From contig OW028579.1 of the NCBI GenBank assembly GCA_932294295.1, forward strand, positions 8,740,370 through 8,804,369: 64,000 nucleotides of DNA, written 5' to 3'. A program made the position numbers and the translations under genes. How positions within the stretch are numbered: the first letter of the stretch is position 1; every line of letters starts with the position of its first letter. Below are positions 11,982-25,900 of the stretch, piece by piece. The DNA is from Alitta virens (lineage: Eukaryota > Annelida > Polychaeta > Phyllodocida > Nereididae). Under the pieces are notes generated by a model. That model was not told where the DNA came from, did not search any database, and saw only the letters and a list, made by a program, of their open reading frames with translations.

Positions 11982-12691
11982 GACAGCTTAATGTTGTTGA
12001 CAGCTTAATGTTGATAGCTTAATGTTGATAGCTTAATGTTGACAGCTTAATGTTGACAACTTAATGTTGACAGTTTAATGTTGACAGCTTAATGTTGACA
12101 GCTTAATGTTGACGATTTAATGTTGACGGCTCAATGTTGACAGCTTAATGTTGTTGACAGCTTAATGTTGACAGCTTAATGTTGTTGACAGCTTAATGTT
12201 GATAGCTTAATGTCGACAGCTTAATGTTGACAGTTTAATGTTGACAGTTTAATGTTGACAGCTTAATGTTGACAGCTTAATGTTGACAGCTTGATGTTGA
12301 CAGCTTGATGTTGACAGCTTAATGTTGATAGCTTAATGTCGACAGCTTAATGTCGACAGCTTAATGTCGCCAGCTTAATGTTGCCAGCTTAATGTTGACA
12401 GCTTAATGTTGATGGCTTAATGTTGACAGCTTAATGTTGACAGCTTAATGTTGACAGCTTAATGTTGACAGCTTAATGTTGACAGCTTAATGTTGACAGC
12501 TTAATGTTGACGATTTAATGTTGACGGCTCAATTTTGACAGCTGAATATTGTTGACAGCTTGATGTTGTTGACAGCTTAATGTTGACAGCTTAATATTGT
12601 TGACAGCTTAATGTTGTTGACAGCTTAATGTTGTTGACAGCTTAATGTTGACAGCTTAATGTTGACAGCCTAATGTTGACAGCTTAATGTT

Positions 12692-12789
12692 GACGGCTTA
12701 ATGTTGACGGCTTAATGTTGACGGCTTAATGTTGACGGCTTAATGTTGACGGCTTAATGTTGACGGCTTAATGTTGACGGCTTAATGTT
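12692..12789 (+). repeat. Run of seven GACGGC monomers
   Basis: This is the longest run of the CpG-bearing GACGGCTTAATGTT monomer in the window, the counterpart of the six-unit run at 10716. Confidence 0.92.
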
Positions 12790-13274
12790 GACAGCTTAAT
12801 GTTGACTGCTTAATGTTGTTGCCAGCTTAATGTTGACAGCTTAATGTTGACAGCTTAATGTTGACAGCTTAATGTTGACGATTTAATGTTGATGGCTCAA
12901 TGTTGACAGCTTAATGTTGTTGACAGTTTAATGATGTTGACAGCTTAATGTTGACAGCTTAATGTTGTTGACAGCTTAATGTTGATAGCTTAATGTTGAC
13001 GGCTTAATGTTGACAGCTTAATGTTGTTGACAGCTTAATGTTGTTGACAGCTTAATGTTGTTGGCTTAATGTTGTTGGCTTAATGTTGACAGCTTAATGT
13101 TGACAGCTTAATGTTGACAGCTTAATGTTGACAGCTTAATGTTGACAGCTTAATGTTGACAGCTTAATGTTATTGACAGCTTAATGTTGTTGACAGCTTA
13201 ATGTTGTTGACAGCTTAATGTTGACAGCTTAATGTTGCCAGCTTAATGTTGACAGCTTAATGTTGACAGCTTAA

Positions 13275-16200
13275 TGTTGACAGCTTAATGTTGACAGCTT
13301 AATGTTGACAGTTTAATGTTGCCAGCTTAATGTTGACAGCTTAATGTTGATAGCTTAATGTTGACAGCTTAATGTTGACAGCCTAATGTTGACAGCTTAA
13401 TGTTGACAGCTTAATGTTGACTGCTTAATGTTGTTGCCAGCTTAATGTTGACAGCTTAATGTTGACAGCTTAATGTTGACGATTTAATGTTGATGGCTCA
13501 ATGTTGACAGCTTAATGTTGTTGACAGTTTAATGTTGTTGAGAGCTTAATGTTGACAGCTTAATGTTGTTGACAGCTTAATGTTGATAGCTTAATGTTGA
13601 CGGCTTAATGTTGACAGCTTAATGTTGTTGACAGCTTAATGTTGTTGACAGCTTAATGTTGTTGGCTTAATGTTGACAGCTTAATGTTGCCAGCTTAATG
13701 TTGACAGCTTAATGTTATTGACAGCTTAATGTTGTTGACAGCTTAATGTTGTTGAAAGCTTAATGTTGATAGCTTAATGTCGACAGCTTAATGTTGACAG
13801 TTTAATGTTGACAGTTTAATGTTGACAGCTTAATGTTGACAGCTTAATGTTGACAGCTTGATGATGACAGCTTGATGTTGACAGCTTAATGTTGACAGCT
13901 TAATGTTGTCGACAGCTTAATGTTGTTGACAGCTTAATGTTGTTGACAGCTTAAAGTTGACAACTTAATGTTGACAGCTTAATGTTGACGATTTAATGTT
14001 GACGGCTCAATGTTGATAGCTTAATGTTGTTGACAGCTTAATGTTGTTGACAGCTTAATGTTGACAGCTTAATGTTGTTGACAGCTTAATGTTGATAGCT
14101 TAATGTTGACAGCTTAATGTTGACAACTTAATGTTGACAGTTTAATGTTGACAGCTTAATGTTGACAGCTTAATGTTGACAATTTAATGTTGACAGCTCA
14201 ATGTTGACAGCTTAATGTTGTTGACAGCTTAATGTTGACAGCTTAATGTTGTTGACAGCTTAATGTTGATAGCTTAATGTCGACAGCTTAATGTTGACAG
14301 TTTAATGTTGACAGTTTAATGTTGACAGCTTAATGTTGACAGCTTAATGTTGACAGCTTGATGATGACAGCTTGATGTTGACAGCTTAATGTTGATAGCT
14401 TAATGTCGACAGCTTAATGTCGACAGCTTAATGTCGCCAGCTTAATGTTGCAAGCTTAATGTTGACAGCTTAATGTTGATGGCTTAATGTTGACAGCTTA
14501 ATGTTGACAGCTTAATGTTGACAGCTTAATGTTGACAGCTTAATGTTGATAGCTTAATGTTGACAGCTTAATGTTGACGATTTAATGTTGACGGCTCAAT
14601 TTTGACAGCTGAATATTGTTGACAGCTTAATGTTGTTCACAGCTTAACGTTGACAGCTTAATATTGTTGACAGCTTAATGTTGTTGACAGCTTAATGTTG
14701 ACAGCTTAATGTTGATGGCTTAATGTTGACAGCTTAATGTTGACAGCTTAATGTTGACAGCTTAATGTTGACAGCTTAATGTTGACAGCTTAATGTTGAG
14801 AGCTTAATGTTGACGATTTAATGTTGACGGCTCAATTTTGACAGCTGAATATTGTTGACAGCTTAATGTTGTTGACAGCTTAATGTTGACAGCTTAATAT
14901 TGTTGACAGCTTAATGTTGTTGACAGCTTAATGTTGTTGACAGCTTAATGTTGACAGCTTAATGTTGACAGCTTAATGTTGACAGCTTAATGTTGACGGC
15001 TTAATGTTGACAGCTTAATGTTGATAGCTTAATGTTGATAGCTTAATGTTGACAGCTTAATGTTGACAGCTTAATGTTGACAGTTTAATGTTGACAGCTT
15101 AATGTTGACAGCTTAATGTCGGCAGCTTAATGTTGCCAGCTTAATGTTGACAGCTTAATGTTGATAGCTTAATGTTGACAGCTTAATGTTGACAGCCTAA
15201 TGTTGACAGCTTAATGTGGACAGCTTAATGTTGATAGCTTAATGTTGTTGCCAGCTTAATGTTTACAGCTTAATGTTGACAGCTTAATGTTGTTGATAGC
15301 TTAATGTTGATAACTTAATGTTGTCAGCTTAATGTTGACAGCTTAATGTTGACAGCTTAATGTTGACGATTTAATGTTGATGGCTCAATGTTGACATCTG
15401 AATATTGTTGACAATTTAATGTTGACCGCTTAATGTTGACAGCTTAATGTTGTTGACAGCTTAATGTTGTTGACAGCTTTATGTTGACAGCTTAATGTTG
15501 ACAGCTTAATGTTGACAGCTTAATGTTGACAGCTTAATGTTGACAGCTTAATGTTGACAGTTTAATGTTGACAGCTTAATGTTGACAGCTTAATGTTGAC
15601 AGCTTAATGTTGACAGCTTAATGTTATTGACAGCTTAATGTTGTTGACAGCTTAATGTTGTTGACAGCTTAATGTTGACAGCTTAATGTTGACAGCTTAA
15701 TGTTGACAGCTTAATGTTGCCAGCTTAATGTTGACAGCTTAATGTTGACAGCTTAATGTTGTCGACAGCTTAATGTTGTTGACAGCTTAATGTTGTTGAC
15801 AGCTAAAAGTTGACAGCTTAATGTTGACAGCTTAATGTTGACAGCTTAATGTTGACGATTTAATGTTGACGGCTCAATGTTGATAGCTTAATGTTGTTGA
15901 CAGCTTAATGTTGTTGACAGCTTAATGTTGACAGCTTAATGTTGTTGACAGCTTAATGTTGATAGCTTAATGTTGATAGCTTAATGTTGACAGCTTAATG
16001 TTGACAACTTAATGTTGACAGTTTAATGTTGACAGCTTAATGTTGACAGCTTAATGTTGACGATTTAATGTTGACGGCTCAATGTTGACAGCTTAATGTT
16101 GTTGACAGCTTAATGTTGACAGCTTAATGTTGTTGACAGCTTAATGTTGATAGCTTAATGTCGACAGCTTAATGTTGACAGTTTAATGTTGACAGTTTAA

Positions 16201-19200
16201 TGCTGACAGCTTAATGTTGACAGCTTAATGTTGACAGCTTGATGATGACGGCTTGATGTTGACAGCTTAATGTTGATAGCTTAATGTCGACAGCTTAATG
16301 TCGACAGCTTAATGTCGCCAGCTTAATGTTGCAAGCTTAATGTTGACAGCTTAATGTTGACAGCTTAATGTTGACAGCTTAATGTTGACGATTTAATGTT
16401 GACGGCTCAATTTTGACAGCTGAATATTGTTGACAGCTTAATGTTGTTGACAGCTTAATGTTGACAGTTTAATATTGTTGACAGCTTAATGTTGTTGACA
16501 GCTTAATGTTGACAGCTTAATGTTGACAGCTTAATGTTGACAGCTTAATGTTGACAGCTTAATGTTGACAGCTTAATGTTGACAGCTTAATGTTGACAGC
16601 TTAATGTTGTTGACAGCTTAATGTTGATAGCTTAATGTTGATAGCTTAATGTTGACAGCTTAATGTTGACAGCTTAATGTTGACAGTTTAATGTTGACAG
16701 CTTAATGTTGACAGCTTAATGTCGCCAGCTTAATGTTGCCAGCTTAATGTTGACAGCTTAATGTTGATAGCTTAATGTTGACAGCTTAATGTTGACAGCC
16801 TAATGTTGACAGCTTAATGTTGACAGCTTAATGTTGACTGCTTAATGTTGTTGCCAGCTTAATGTTGACAGCTTAATGTTGACAGCTTAATGTTGACAGC
16901 TTAATGTTGACGATTTAATGTTGATGGCTCAATGTTGACAGCTTAATGTTGTTGACAGTTTAATGTTGTTGACAGCCTAATGTTGACAGCTTAATGTTGT
17001 TGACAGCTTAATGTTGATAGCTTAATGTTGACGGCTTAATGTTGACAGCTTAATGTTGACAGCTTAATGTTGACGATTTAATGTTGACGGCTTAATGTTG
17101 ACAGCTTAATGTTGTTGACAGCTTAATGTTGTTGACAGCTTAATGTTGTTGGCTTAATGTTGTTGGCTTAATGTTGACAGCTTAATGTTGACAGCTTAAT
17201 GTTGACAGCTTAATGTTGACAGCTTAATGTTGACAGCTTAATGTTGACAGCTTAATGTTGACAGCTTAATGTTGACAGCTTAATGTTGACAGCTTAATGT
17301 TATTGACAGCTTAATGTTGACAGCTTAATGTTGACAGCTTAATGTTGACAGCTTAATGTTGACAGCTTAATGTTATTGACAGCTTAATGTTGTTGACAGC
17401 TTAATGTTGACAGCTTAATGTTGACAGCCTAATGTTGACAGCTTAATGTTGACAGCTTAATGTTGACTGCTTAATGTTGTTGCCAGCTTAATGTTGACAG
17501 CTTAATGTTGACAGCTTAATGTTGACAGCTTAATGTTGACGATTTAATGTTGATGGCTCAATGTTGACAGCTTAATGTTGTTGACAGTTTAATGTTGTTG
17601 AGAGCTTAATGTTGACAGCTTAATGTTGTTGACAGCTTAATGTTGATAGCTTAATGTTGACGGCTTAATGTTGACAGCTTAATGTTGTTGACAGCTTAAT
17701 GTTGTTGACAGCTTAATGTTGTTGACAGCTTAATGTTGTTGGCTTAATGTTGACAGCTTAATGTTGCCAGCTTAATGTTGACAGCTTAATGTTATTGACA
17801 GCTTAATGTTGTTGACAGCTTAATGTTGTTGACAGCTTAATGTTGACAGCTTAATGTTGACAGCTTAATGTTGCCAGCTTAATGTTGACAGCTTAATGTT
17901 GACAGCTTAATGTTGTCGACAGCTTAATGTTGTTGACAGCTTAATGTTGTTGACAGCTTAAAGTTGACAGCTTAATGTTGACAGCTTAATGTTGACAGCT
18001 TAATGTTGACGATTTAATGTTGACGGCTCAATGTTGATAGCTTAATGTTGTTGACAGCTTAATGTTGTTGACAGCTTAATGTTGACAGTTTAATGTTGTT
18101 GACAGCTTAATGTTGATAGCTTAATGTTGATAGCTTAATGTTGACAGCTTAATGTTGACAACTTAATGTTGACAGTTTAATGTTGACAGCTTAATGTTGA
18201 CAGCTTAATGTTGACGATTTAATGTTGACGGCTCAATGTTGACAGCTTAATGTTGTTGACAGCTTAATGTTGACAGCTTAATGTTGTTGACAGCTTAATG
18301 TTGATAGCTTAATGTCGACAGCTTAATGTTGACAGTTTAATTTTGACAGTTTAATGTTGACAGCTTAATGTTGACAGCTTAATGTTGACAGCTTGATGAT
18401 GACAGCTTGATGTTGACAGCTTAATGTTGATAGCTTAATGTCGACAGCTTAATGTCGACAGCTTAATGTCGCCAGCTTAATGTTGCAAGCTTAATGTTGA
18501 CAGCTGAATGTTGATGGCTTAATGTTGACAGCTTAATGTTGACAGCTTAATGTTGACAGCTTAATGTTGACAGCTTAATGTTGACAGCTTAATGTTGATA
18601 GCTTAATGTTGATAGCTTAATGTTGACGATTTAATGTTGACGGCTCAATTTTGACAGCTGAATATTGTTGACAGCTTAATGTTGTTCACAGCTTAACGTT
18701 GACAGCTTAATATTGTTGACAGCTTAATGTTGTTGACAGCTTAATGTTGACAGCTTAATGTTGATGGCTTAATGTTGACAGCTTAATGTTGACAGCTTAA
18801 TGTTGACAGCTTAATGTTGACAGCTTAATGTTGACGATTTAATGTTGACGGCTCAATTTTGACAGCTGAATATTGTTGACAGCTTAATGTTGTTGACAGC
18901 TTAATGTTGACAGCTTAATATTGTTGACAGCTTAATGTTGTTGACAGCTTAATGTTGACAGCTTAATGTTGACAGCCTAATGTTGACAGCTTAATGTGGA
19001 CAGCTTAATGTTGATAGCTTAATGTTGTTGCCAGCTTAATGTTGACAGCTTAATGTTGACAGCTTAATGTTGTTGATAGCTTTATGTTGATAACTTAATG
19101 TTGTCAGCTTAATGTTGACAGCTTAATGTTGACAGCTTAATGTTGACGATTTAATGTTGACGGCTCAATGTTGACATCTGAATATTGTTGACAATTTAAT

Positions 19201-19268
19201 GTTGACCGCTTAATGTTGACAGCTTAATGTTGTTGACAGCTTAATGTTGTTGACAGCTTTATGTTGAC
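13275..19268 (+). repeat. Rearranged HORs, AAAG at 13953, 15806 and 17960
   Basis: Here the 2 kb ladder becomes irregular (1853 and 2154 bp periods). New landmarks appear: GTTGAGAGC units near 13537 and 17597, and a doubled CAATTTT/CTGAATATT segment with a private TTGTTCAC unit followed by TTAACG at 14636 and 18685. The AAAG landmark at 15806 reads CTAAAAG. From about 17.6 to 18.95 kb the sequence matches 26.65 to 28.0 kb at an offset near 9030 bp. Private variants include ATGCTGAC near 16203 and GTTTACAGC near 15262. Confidence 0.8.
14571..14860 (+). repeat. Doubled CAATTTT/CTGAATATT segment, copy 1 of 6
   Basis: The anchor doublet GACGATTT/GACGGCTCAATTTT followed by GACAGCTGAATATT occurs twice within about 240 bp; most HORs have it once. 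The first member is followed by TTGTTCAC (14636) and TTAACG. The same doubled structure with TTGTTCAC recurs at 18685, 27715, 34907, 45933 and 53153, so it descends from one event. Confidence 0.85.
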
Positions 19269-22200
19269 AGCTTAATGTTGACAGCTTAATGTTGACAGCT
19301 TAATGTTGACAGCTTAATGTTGACAGCTTAATGTTGACAGCTTAATGTTGACAGTTTAATGTTGACAGCTTAATGTTGACAGCTTAATGTCGCCAGCTTA
19401 ATGTTGCCAGCTTAATGTTGACAGCTTAATGTTGATAGCTTAATGTTGACAGCTTAATGTTGACAGCCTAATGTTGACAGCTTAATGTTGACAGCTTAAT
19501 GTTGACGGCTTAATGTTGTTGCCAGCTTAATGTTGACAGCTTAATGTTGACAGCTTAATGTTGACAGCTTAATGTTGACGATTTAATGTTGATGGCTCAA
19601 TGTTGACAGCTTAATGTTGTTGACAGTTTAATGTTGTTGACAGCTTAATGTTGACAGCTTAATGTTGTTGACAGCTTAATGTTGATAGCTTAATGTTGAC
19701 GGCTTAATGTTGACAGCTTAATGTTGTTGACAGCTTAATGTTGTTGACAGCTTAATGTTGACAGCTTAATGTTGACGATTTAATGTTGACGGCTCAATGT
19801 TGATAGCTTAATGTTGTTGACAGCTTAATGTTGACAGCTTAATGTTGTTGACAGCTTAATGTTGATAGCTTAATGTTGATAGCTTAATGTTGACAGCTTA
19901 ATGTTGACAACTTAATGTTGACAGTTTAATGTTGACAGCTTAATGTTGACAGCTTAATGTTGACAGCTTAATGTTGACGATTTAATGTTGACGGCTCAAT
20001 GTTGACAGCTTAATGTTGTTGACAGCTTAATGTTGACAGCTTAATGTTGTTGACAGCTTAATGTTGATAGCTTAATGTCGACAGCTTAATGTTGACAGTT
20101 TAATGTTGACAGTTTAATGTTGACAGCTTAATGTTGACAGCTTAATGTTGACAGCTTGATGATGACAGCTTGATGTTGACAGCTTAATGTTGATAGCTTA
20201 ATGTCGACAGCTTAATGTCGACAGCTTAATGTCGCCAGCTTAATGTTGCAAGCTTAATGTTGACAGCTTAATGTTGACAGCTTAATGTTGACAGCTTAAT
20301 GTTGACGATTTAATGTTGACGGCTCAATTTTGACAGCTGAATATTGTTGACAGCTTAATGTTGTTGACAGCTTAATGTTGACAGCTTAATATTGTTGACA
20401 GCTTAATGTTGTTGACAGCTTAATGTTGACAGCTTAATGTTGACAGCTTAATGTTGACAGCTTAATGTTGACAGCTTAATGTTGACAGCTTAATGTTGAC
20501 AGCTTAATGTTGACAGCTTAATGTTGTTGACAGCTTAATGTTGATAGCTTAATGTTGATAGCTTAATGTTGACAGCTTAATGTTGACAGCTTAATGTTGA
20601 CAGTTTAATGTTGACAGCTTAATGTTGACAGCTTAATGTCGCCAGCTTAATGTTGCCAGCTTAATGTTGACAGCTTAATGTTGATAGCTTAATGTTGACA
20701 GCTTAATGTTGACAGCCTAATGTTGACAGCTTAATGTTGACAGCTTAATGTTGACTGCTTAATGTTGTTGCCAGCTTAATGTTGACAGCTTAATGTTGAC
20801 AGCTTAATGTTGACGATTTAATGTTGATGGCTCAATGTTGACAGCTTAATGTTGTTGACAGTTTAATGTTGTTGACAGCTTAATGTTGACAGCTTAATGT
20901 TGTTGACAGCTTAATGTTGATAGCTTAATGTTGACGGCTTAATGTTGACAGCTTAATGTTGACAGCTTAATGTTGACGATTTAATGTTGACGGCTTAATG
21001 TTGACAGCTTAATGTTGTTGACAGCTTAATGTTGTTGACAGCTTAATGTTGTTGGCTTAATGTTGTTGGCTTAATGTTGTTGGCTTGATGTTGACAGCTT
21101 AATGTTGACAGCTTAATGTTGACAGCTTAATGTTGACAGCTTAATGTTGACAGCTTAATGTTGACAGCTTAATGTTGACAGCTTAATGTTATTGACAGCT
21201 TAATGTTGTTGACAGCTTAATGTTGACAGCTTAATGTTGACAGCTTAATGTTGACAGCTTAATGTTGACGATTTAATGTTGACAGCTTAATGTTGTTGAC
21301 AGTTTAATGTTGTTGACAGCTTAATGTTGACAGCTTAATGTTGACAGCTTAATGTTGACGATTTAATGTTGACGGCTCAATGTTGATAGATTAATGTTGT
21401 TGACAGCTTAATGTTGTTGACAGCTTAATGTTGACAGCTTAATGTTGTTGACAGCTTAATGTTGATAGCTTAATGTTGATAGCTTAATGTTGACAGCTTA
21501 ATGTTGACAACTTAATGTTGACAGTTTAATGTTGACAGCTTAATGTTGACAGCTTAATGTTGACGATTTAATGTTGACGGCTCAATGTTGACAGCTTAAT
21601 GTTGTTGACAGCTTAATGTTGACAGCTTAATGTTGTTGACAGCTTAATGTTGATAGCTAAATGTCGACAGCTTAATGTTGACAGTTTAATGTTGACAGTT
21701 TAATGTTGACAGCTTAATGTTGACTGCTTAATGTTGACAGCTTGATGATGACAGCTTGATGTTGACAGCTTAATGTTGATAGCTTAATGTCGACAGTTTA
21801 ATGTTGACAGTTTAATGTTGACAGCTTAATGTTGACAGCTTAATGTTGACAGCTTAATGTTGATAGCTTAATGTTGACAGCTTAATGTAGACAGCCTAAT
21901 GTTGACAGCTTAATGTTGACAGCTTAATGTTGACTACTTAATGTTGTTGCCAGCTTAATGTTGACAGCTTAATGTTGACAGCTTAATGTTGACAGCTTAA
22001 TGTTGACGATTTAATGTTGATGGCTCAATGTTGACAGCTTAATGTTGTTGACAGTTTAATGTTGTTGACAGCTTAATGTTGACAGCTTAATGTTGTTGAC
22101 AGCTTAATGTTGATAGCTTAATGTTGACGGCTTAATGTTGACAGCTTAATGTTGACAGCTTAATGTTGACGATTTAATGTTGACGGCTTAATGTTGACAG

Positions 22201-22988
22201 CTTAATGTTGTTGACAGCTTAATGTTGTTGACAGCTTAATGTTGTTGGCTTAATGTTGTTGGCTTAATGTTGACAGCTTAATGTTGACAGCTTAATGTTG
22301 ACAGCTTAATGTTGACAGCTTAATGTTGACAGCTTAATGTTGACAGCTTAGTGTTGACAGCTTAATGTTGACAGCTTAATGTTATTGACAGCTTAATGTT
22401 GTTGACAGCTTAATGTTGTTGACAGCTTAATGTTGACAGCTTAATGTTGACAGCTTAATGTTGCCAGCTTAATGTTGACAGCTTAATGTTGACAGCTTAA
22501 TGTTGCCGACAGCTTAATGTTGTTGACAGCTTAATGTTGTTGACAGCTTAAAGTTGACAGCTTAATGTTGACAGCTTAATGTTGACAGCTTAATGTTGAC
22601 AGCTTAATGTTGACAGCTTAATGTTATTGACAGCTTAATGTTGTTGACAGCTTAATGTTGACAGCTTAATGTTGACAGCTTAATGTTGACAGCTTAATGT
22701 TGACAGCTTAATGTTGACAGCTTAATGTTATTGACAGCTTAATGTTGTTGACAGCTTAATGTTGACAGCTTAATGTTGACAGCCTAATGTTGACAGCTTA
22801 ATGTTGACAGCTTAATGTTGACTGCTTAATGTTGTTGCCAGCTTAATGTTGACAGCTTAATGTTGACAGCTTAATGTTGACGATTTAATGTTGATGGCTC
22901 AATGTTGACAGCTTAATGTTGTTGACAGTTTAATGTTGTTGAGAGCTTAATGTTGACAGCTTAATGATGTTGACAGCTTAATGTTGAT
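19269..22988 (+). repeat. Copy 1 of a 3.7 kb tandem duplication
   Basis: Bases from 19269 match bases from 22989 at an offset of 3720 bp up to about 20.5 kb, and of 3706 bp after that, one 14-mer having been lost from the second copy in a run of plain units. I see one substitution in the first 1.2 kb (GACAGC here, GACCGC at 23554). Both copies share two derived marks absent from related segments: a CTTGATG in the third GTTGGC unit (21084 and 24790) and loss of the GATGGCTC unit after GACGATTT (near 21275 and 24980). The junction lies within 22989-23002. Confidence 0.9.
21385..22549 (+). repeat. B block copy 2, 1165 bp
   Basis: It runs from GATAGATT to the AAAG landmark at the consensus length. 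It contains the CTAAATGTCGAC unit near 21657, the GTAGAC unit near 21887, the GACTACTT unit, a TTAGTG unit near 22349 and a TTGCCGAC 17-mer near 22505. Confidence 0.9.
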
Positions 22989-25900
22989 AGCTTAATGTTG
23001 ACAGCTTAATGTTGACAGCTTAATGTTGACAGCTTAATGTTGACAGCTTAATGTTGACAGCTTAATGTTGACAGTTTAATGTTGACAGCTTAATGTTGAC
23101 AGCTTAATGTCGCCAGCTTAATGTTGCCAGCTTAATGTTGACAGCTTAATGTTGATAGCTTAATGTTGACAGCTTAATGTTGACAGCCTAATGTTGACAG
23201 CTTAATGTTGACAGCTTAATGTTGACGGCTTAATGTTGTTGCCAGCTTAATGTTGACAGCTTAATGTTGACAGCTTAATGTTGACAGCTTAATGTTGACG
23301 ATTTAATGTTGATGGCTCAATGTTGACAGCTTAATGTTGTTGACAGTTTAATGTTGTTGACAGCTTAATGTTGACAGCTTAATGTTGTTGACAGCTTAAT
23401 GTTGATAGCTTAATGTTGACGGCTTAATGTTGACAGCTTAATGTTGTTGACAGCTTAATGTTGTTGACAGCTTAATGTTGACAGCTTAATGTTGACGATT
23501 TAATGTTGACGGCTCAATGTTGATAGCTTAATGTTGTTGACAGCTTAATGTTGACCGCTTAATGTTGTTGACAGCTTAATGTTGATAGCTTAATGTTGAT
23601 AGCTTAATGTTGACAGCTTAATGTTGACAACTTAATGTTGACAGTTTAATGTTGACAGCTTAATGTTGACAGCTTAATGTTGACAGCTTAATGTTGACGA
23701 TTTAATGTTGACGGCTCAATGTTGACAGCTTAATGTTGTTGACAGCTTAATGTTGACAGCTTAATGTTGTTGACAGCTTAATGTTGATAGCTTAATGTCG
23801 ACAGCTTAATGTTGACAGTTTAATGTTGACAGTTTAATGTTGACAGCTTAATGTTGACAGCTTAATGTTGACAGCTTGATGATGACAGCTTGATGTTGAC
23901 AGCTTAATGTTGATAGCTTAATGTCGACAGCTTAATGTCGACAGCTTAATGTCGCCAGCTTAATGTTGCAAGCTTAATGTTGACAGCTTAATGTTGACAG
24001 CTTAATGTTGACAGCTTAATGTTGACGATTTAATGTTGACGGCTCAATTTTGACAGCTGAATATTGTTGACAGCTTAATGTTGTTGACAGCTTAATGTTG
24101 ACAGCTTAATATTGTTGACAGCTTAATGTTGTTGACAGCTTAATGTTGACAGCTTAATGTTGACAGCTTAATGTTGACAGCTTAATGTTGACAGCTTAAT
24201 GTTGACAGCTTAATGTTGACAGCTTAATGTTGTTGACAGCTTAATGTTGATAGCTTAATGTTGATAGCTTAATGTTGACAGCTTAATGTTGACAGCTTAA
24301 TGTTGACAGTTTAATGTTGACAGCTTAATGTTGACAGCTTAATGTCGCCAGCTTAATGTTGCCAGCTTAATGTTGACAGCTTAATGTTGATAGCTTAATG
24401 TTGACAGCTTAATGTTGACAGCCTAATGTTGACAGCTTAATGTTGACAGCTTAATGTTGACTGCTTAATGTTGTTGCCAGCTTAATGTTGACAGCTTAAT
24501 GTTGACAGCTTAATGTTGACGATTTAATGTTGATGGCTCAATGTTGACAGCTTAATGTTGTTGACAGTTTAATGTTGTTGACAGCTTAATGTTGACAGCT
24601 TAATGTTGTTGACAGCTTAATGTTGATAGCTTAATGTTGACGGCTTAATGTTGACAGCTTAATGTTGACAGCTTAATGTTGACGATTTAATGTTGACGGC
24701 TTAATGTTGACAGCTTAATGTTGTTGACAGCTTAATGTTGTTGACAGCTTAATGTTGTTGGCTTAATGTTGTTGGCTTAATGTTGTTGGCTTGATGTTGA
24801 CAGCTTAATGTTGACAGCTTAATGTTGACAGCTTAATGTTGACAGCTTAATGTTGACAGCTTAATGTTGACAGCTTAATGTTGACAGCTTAATGTTATTG
24901 ACAGCTTAATGTTGTTGACAGCTTAATGTTGACAGCTTAATGTTGACAGCTTAATGTTGACAGCTTAATGTTGACGATTTAATGTTGACAGCTTAATGTT
25001 GTTGACAGTTTAATGTTGTTGACAGCTTAATGTTGACAGCTTAATGTTGACAGCTTAATGTTGACGATTTAATGTTGACGGCTCAATGTTGATAGATTAA
25101 TGTTGTTGACAGCTTAATGTTGTTGACAGCTTAATGTTGACAGCTTAATGTTGTTGACAGCTTAATGTTGATAGCTTAATGTTGATAGCTTAATGTTGAC
25201 AGCTTAATGTTGACAACTTAATGTTGACAGTTTAATGTTGACAGCTTAATGTTGACAGCTTAATGTTGACGATTTAATGTTGACGGCTCAATGTTGACAG
25301 CTTAATGTTGTTGACAGCTTAATGTTGACAGCTTAATGTTGTTGACAGCTTAATGTTGATAGCTAAATGTCGACAGCTTAATGTTGACAGTTTAATGTTG
25401 ACAGTTTAATGTTGACAGCTTAATGTTGACTGCTTAATGTTGACAGCTTGATGATGACAGCTTGATGTTGACAGCTTAATGTTGATAGCTTAATGTCGAC
25501 AGTTTAATGTTGACAGTTTAATGTTGACAGCTTAATGTTGACAGCTTAATGTTGACAGCTTAATGTTGATAGCTTAATGTTGACAGCTTAATGTAGACAG
25601 CCTAATGTTGACAGCTTAATGTTGACAGCTTAATGTTGACTACTTAATGTTGTTGCCAGCTTAATGTTGACAGCTTAATGTTGACAGCTTAATGTTGACA
25701 GCTTAATGTTGACGATTTAATGTTGATGGCTCAATGTTGACAGCTTAATGTTGTTGACAGTTTAATGTTGTTGACAGCTTAATGTTGACAGCTTAATGTT
25801 GTTGACAGCTTAATGTTGATAGCTTAATGTTGACGGCTTAATGTTGACAGCTTAATGTTGACAGCTTAATGTTGACGATTTAATGTTGACGGCTTAATGT

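Larger units (their letters stand above)
11859..13274 (+). repeat. Copy 2 of the 1.98 kb tandem repeat
   Basis: This matches 9868 to about 11290 landmark for landmark, including the paired CTTGATGTT units near 12290, the GTCGCC/GTTGCC pair and a GACGGC run of seven. Similarity stops near 13275, where the expected TTGTCGAC unit is replaced by plain units leading to GACAGTTT. Private changes include a 13 bp monomer at 11969 and an ATGATGTTGAC unit near 12931. Confidence 0.82.
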
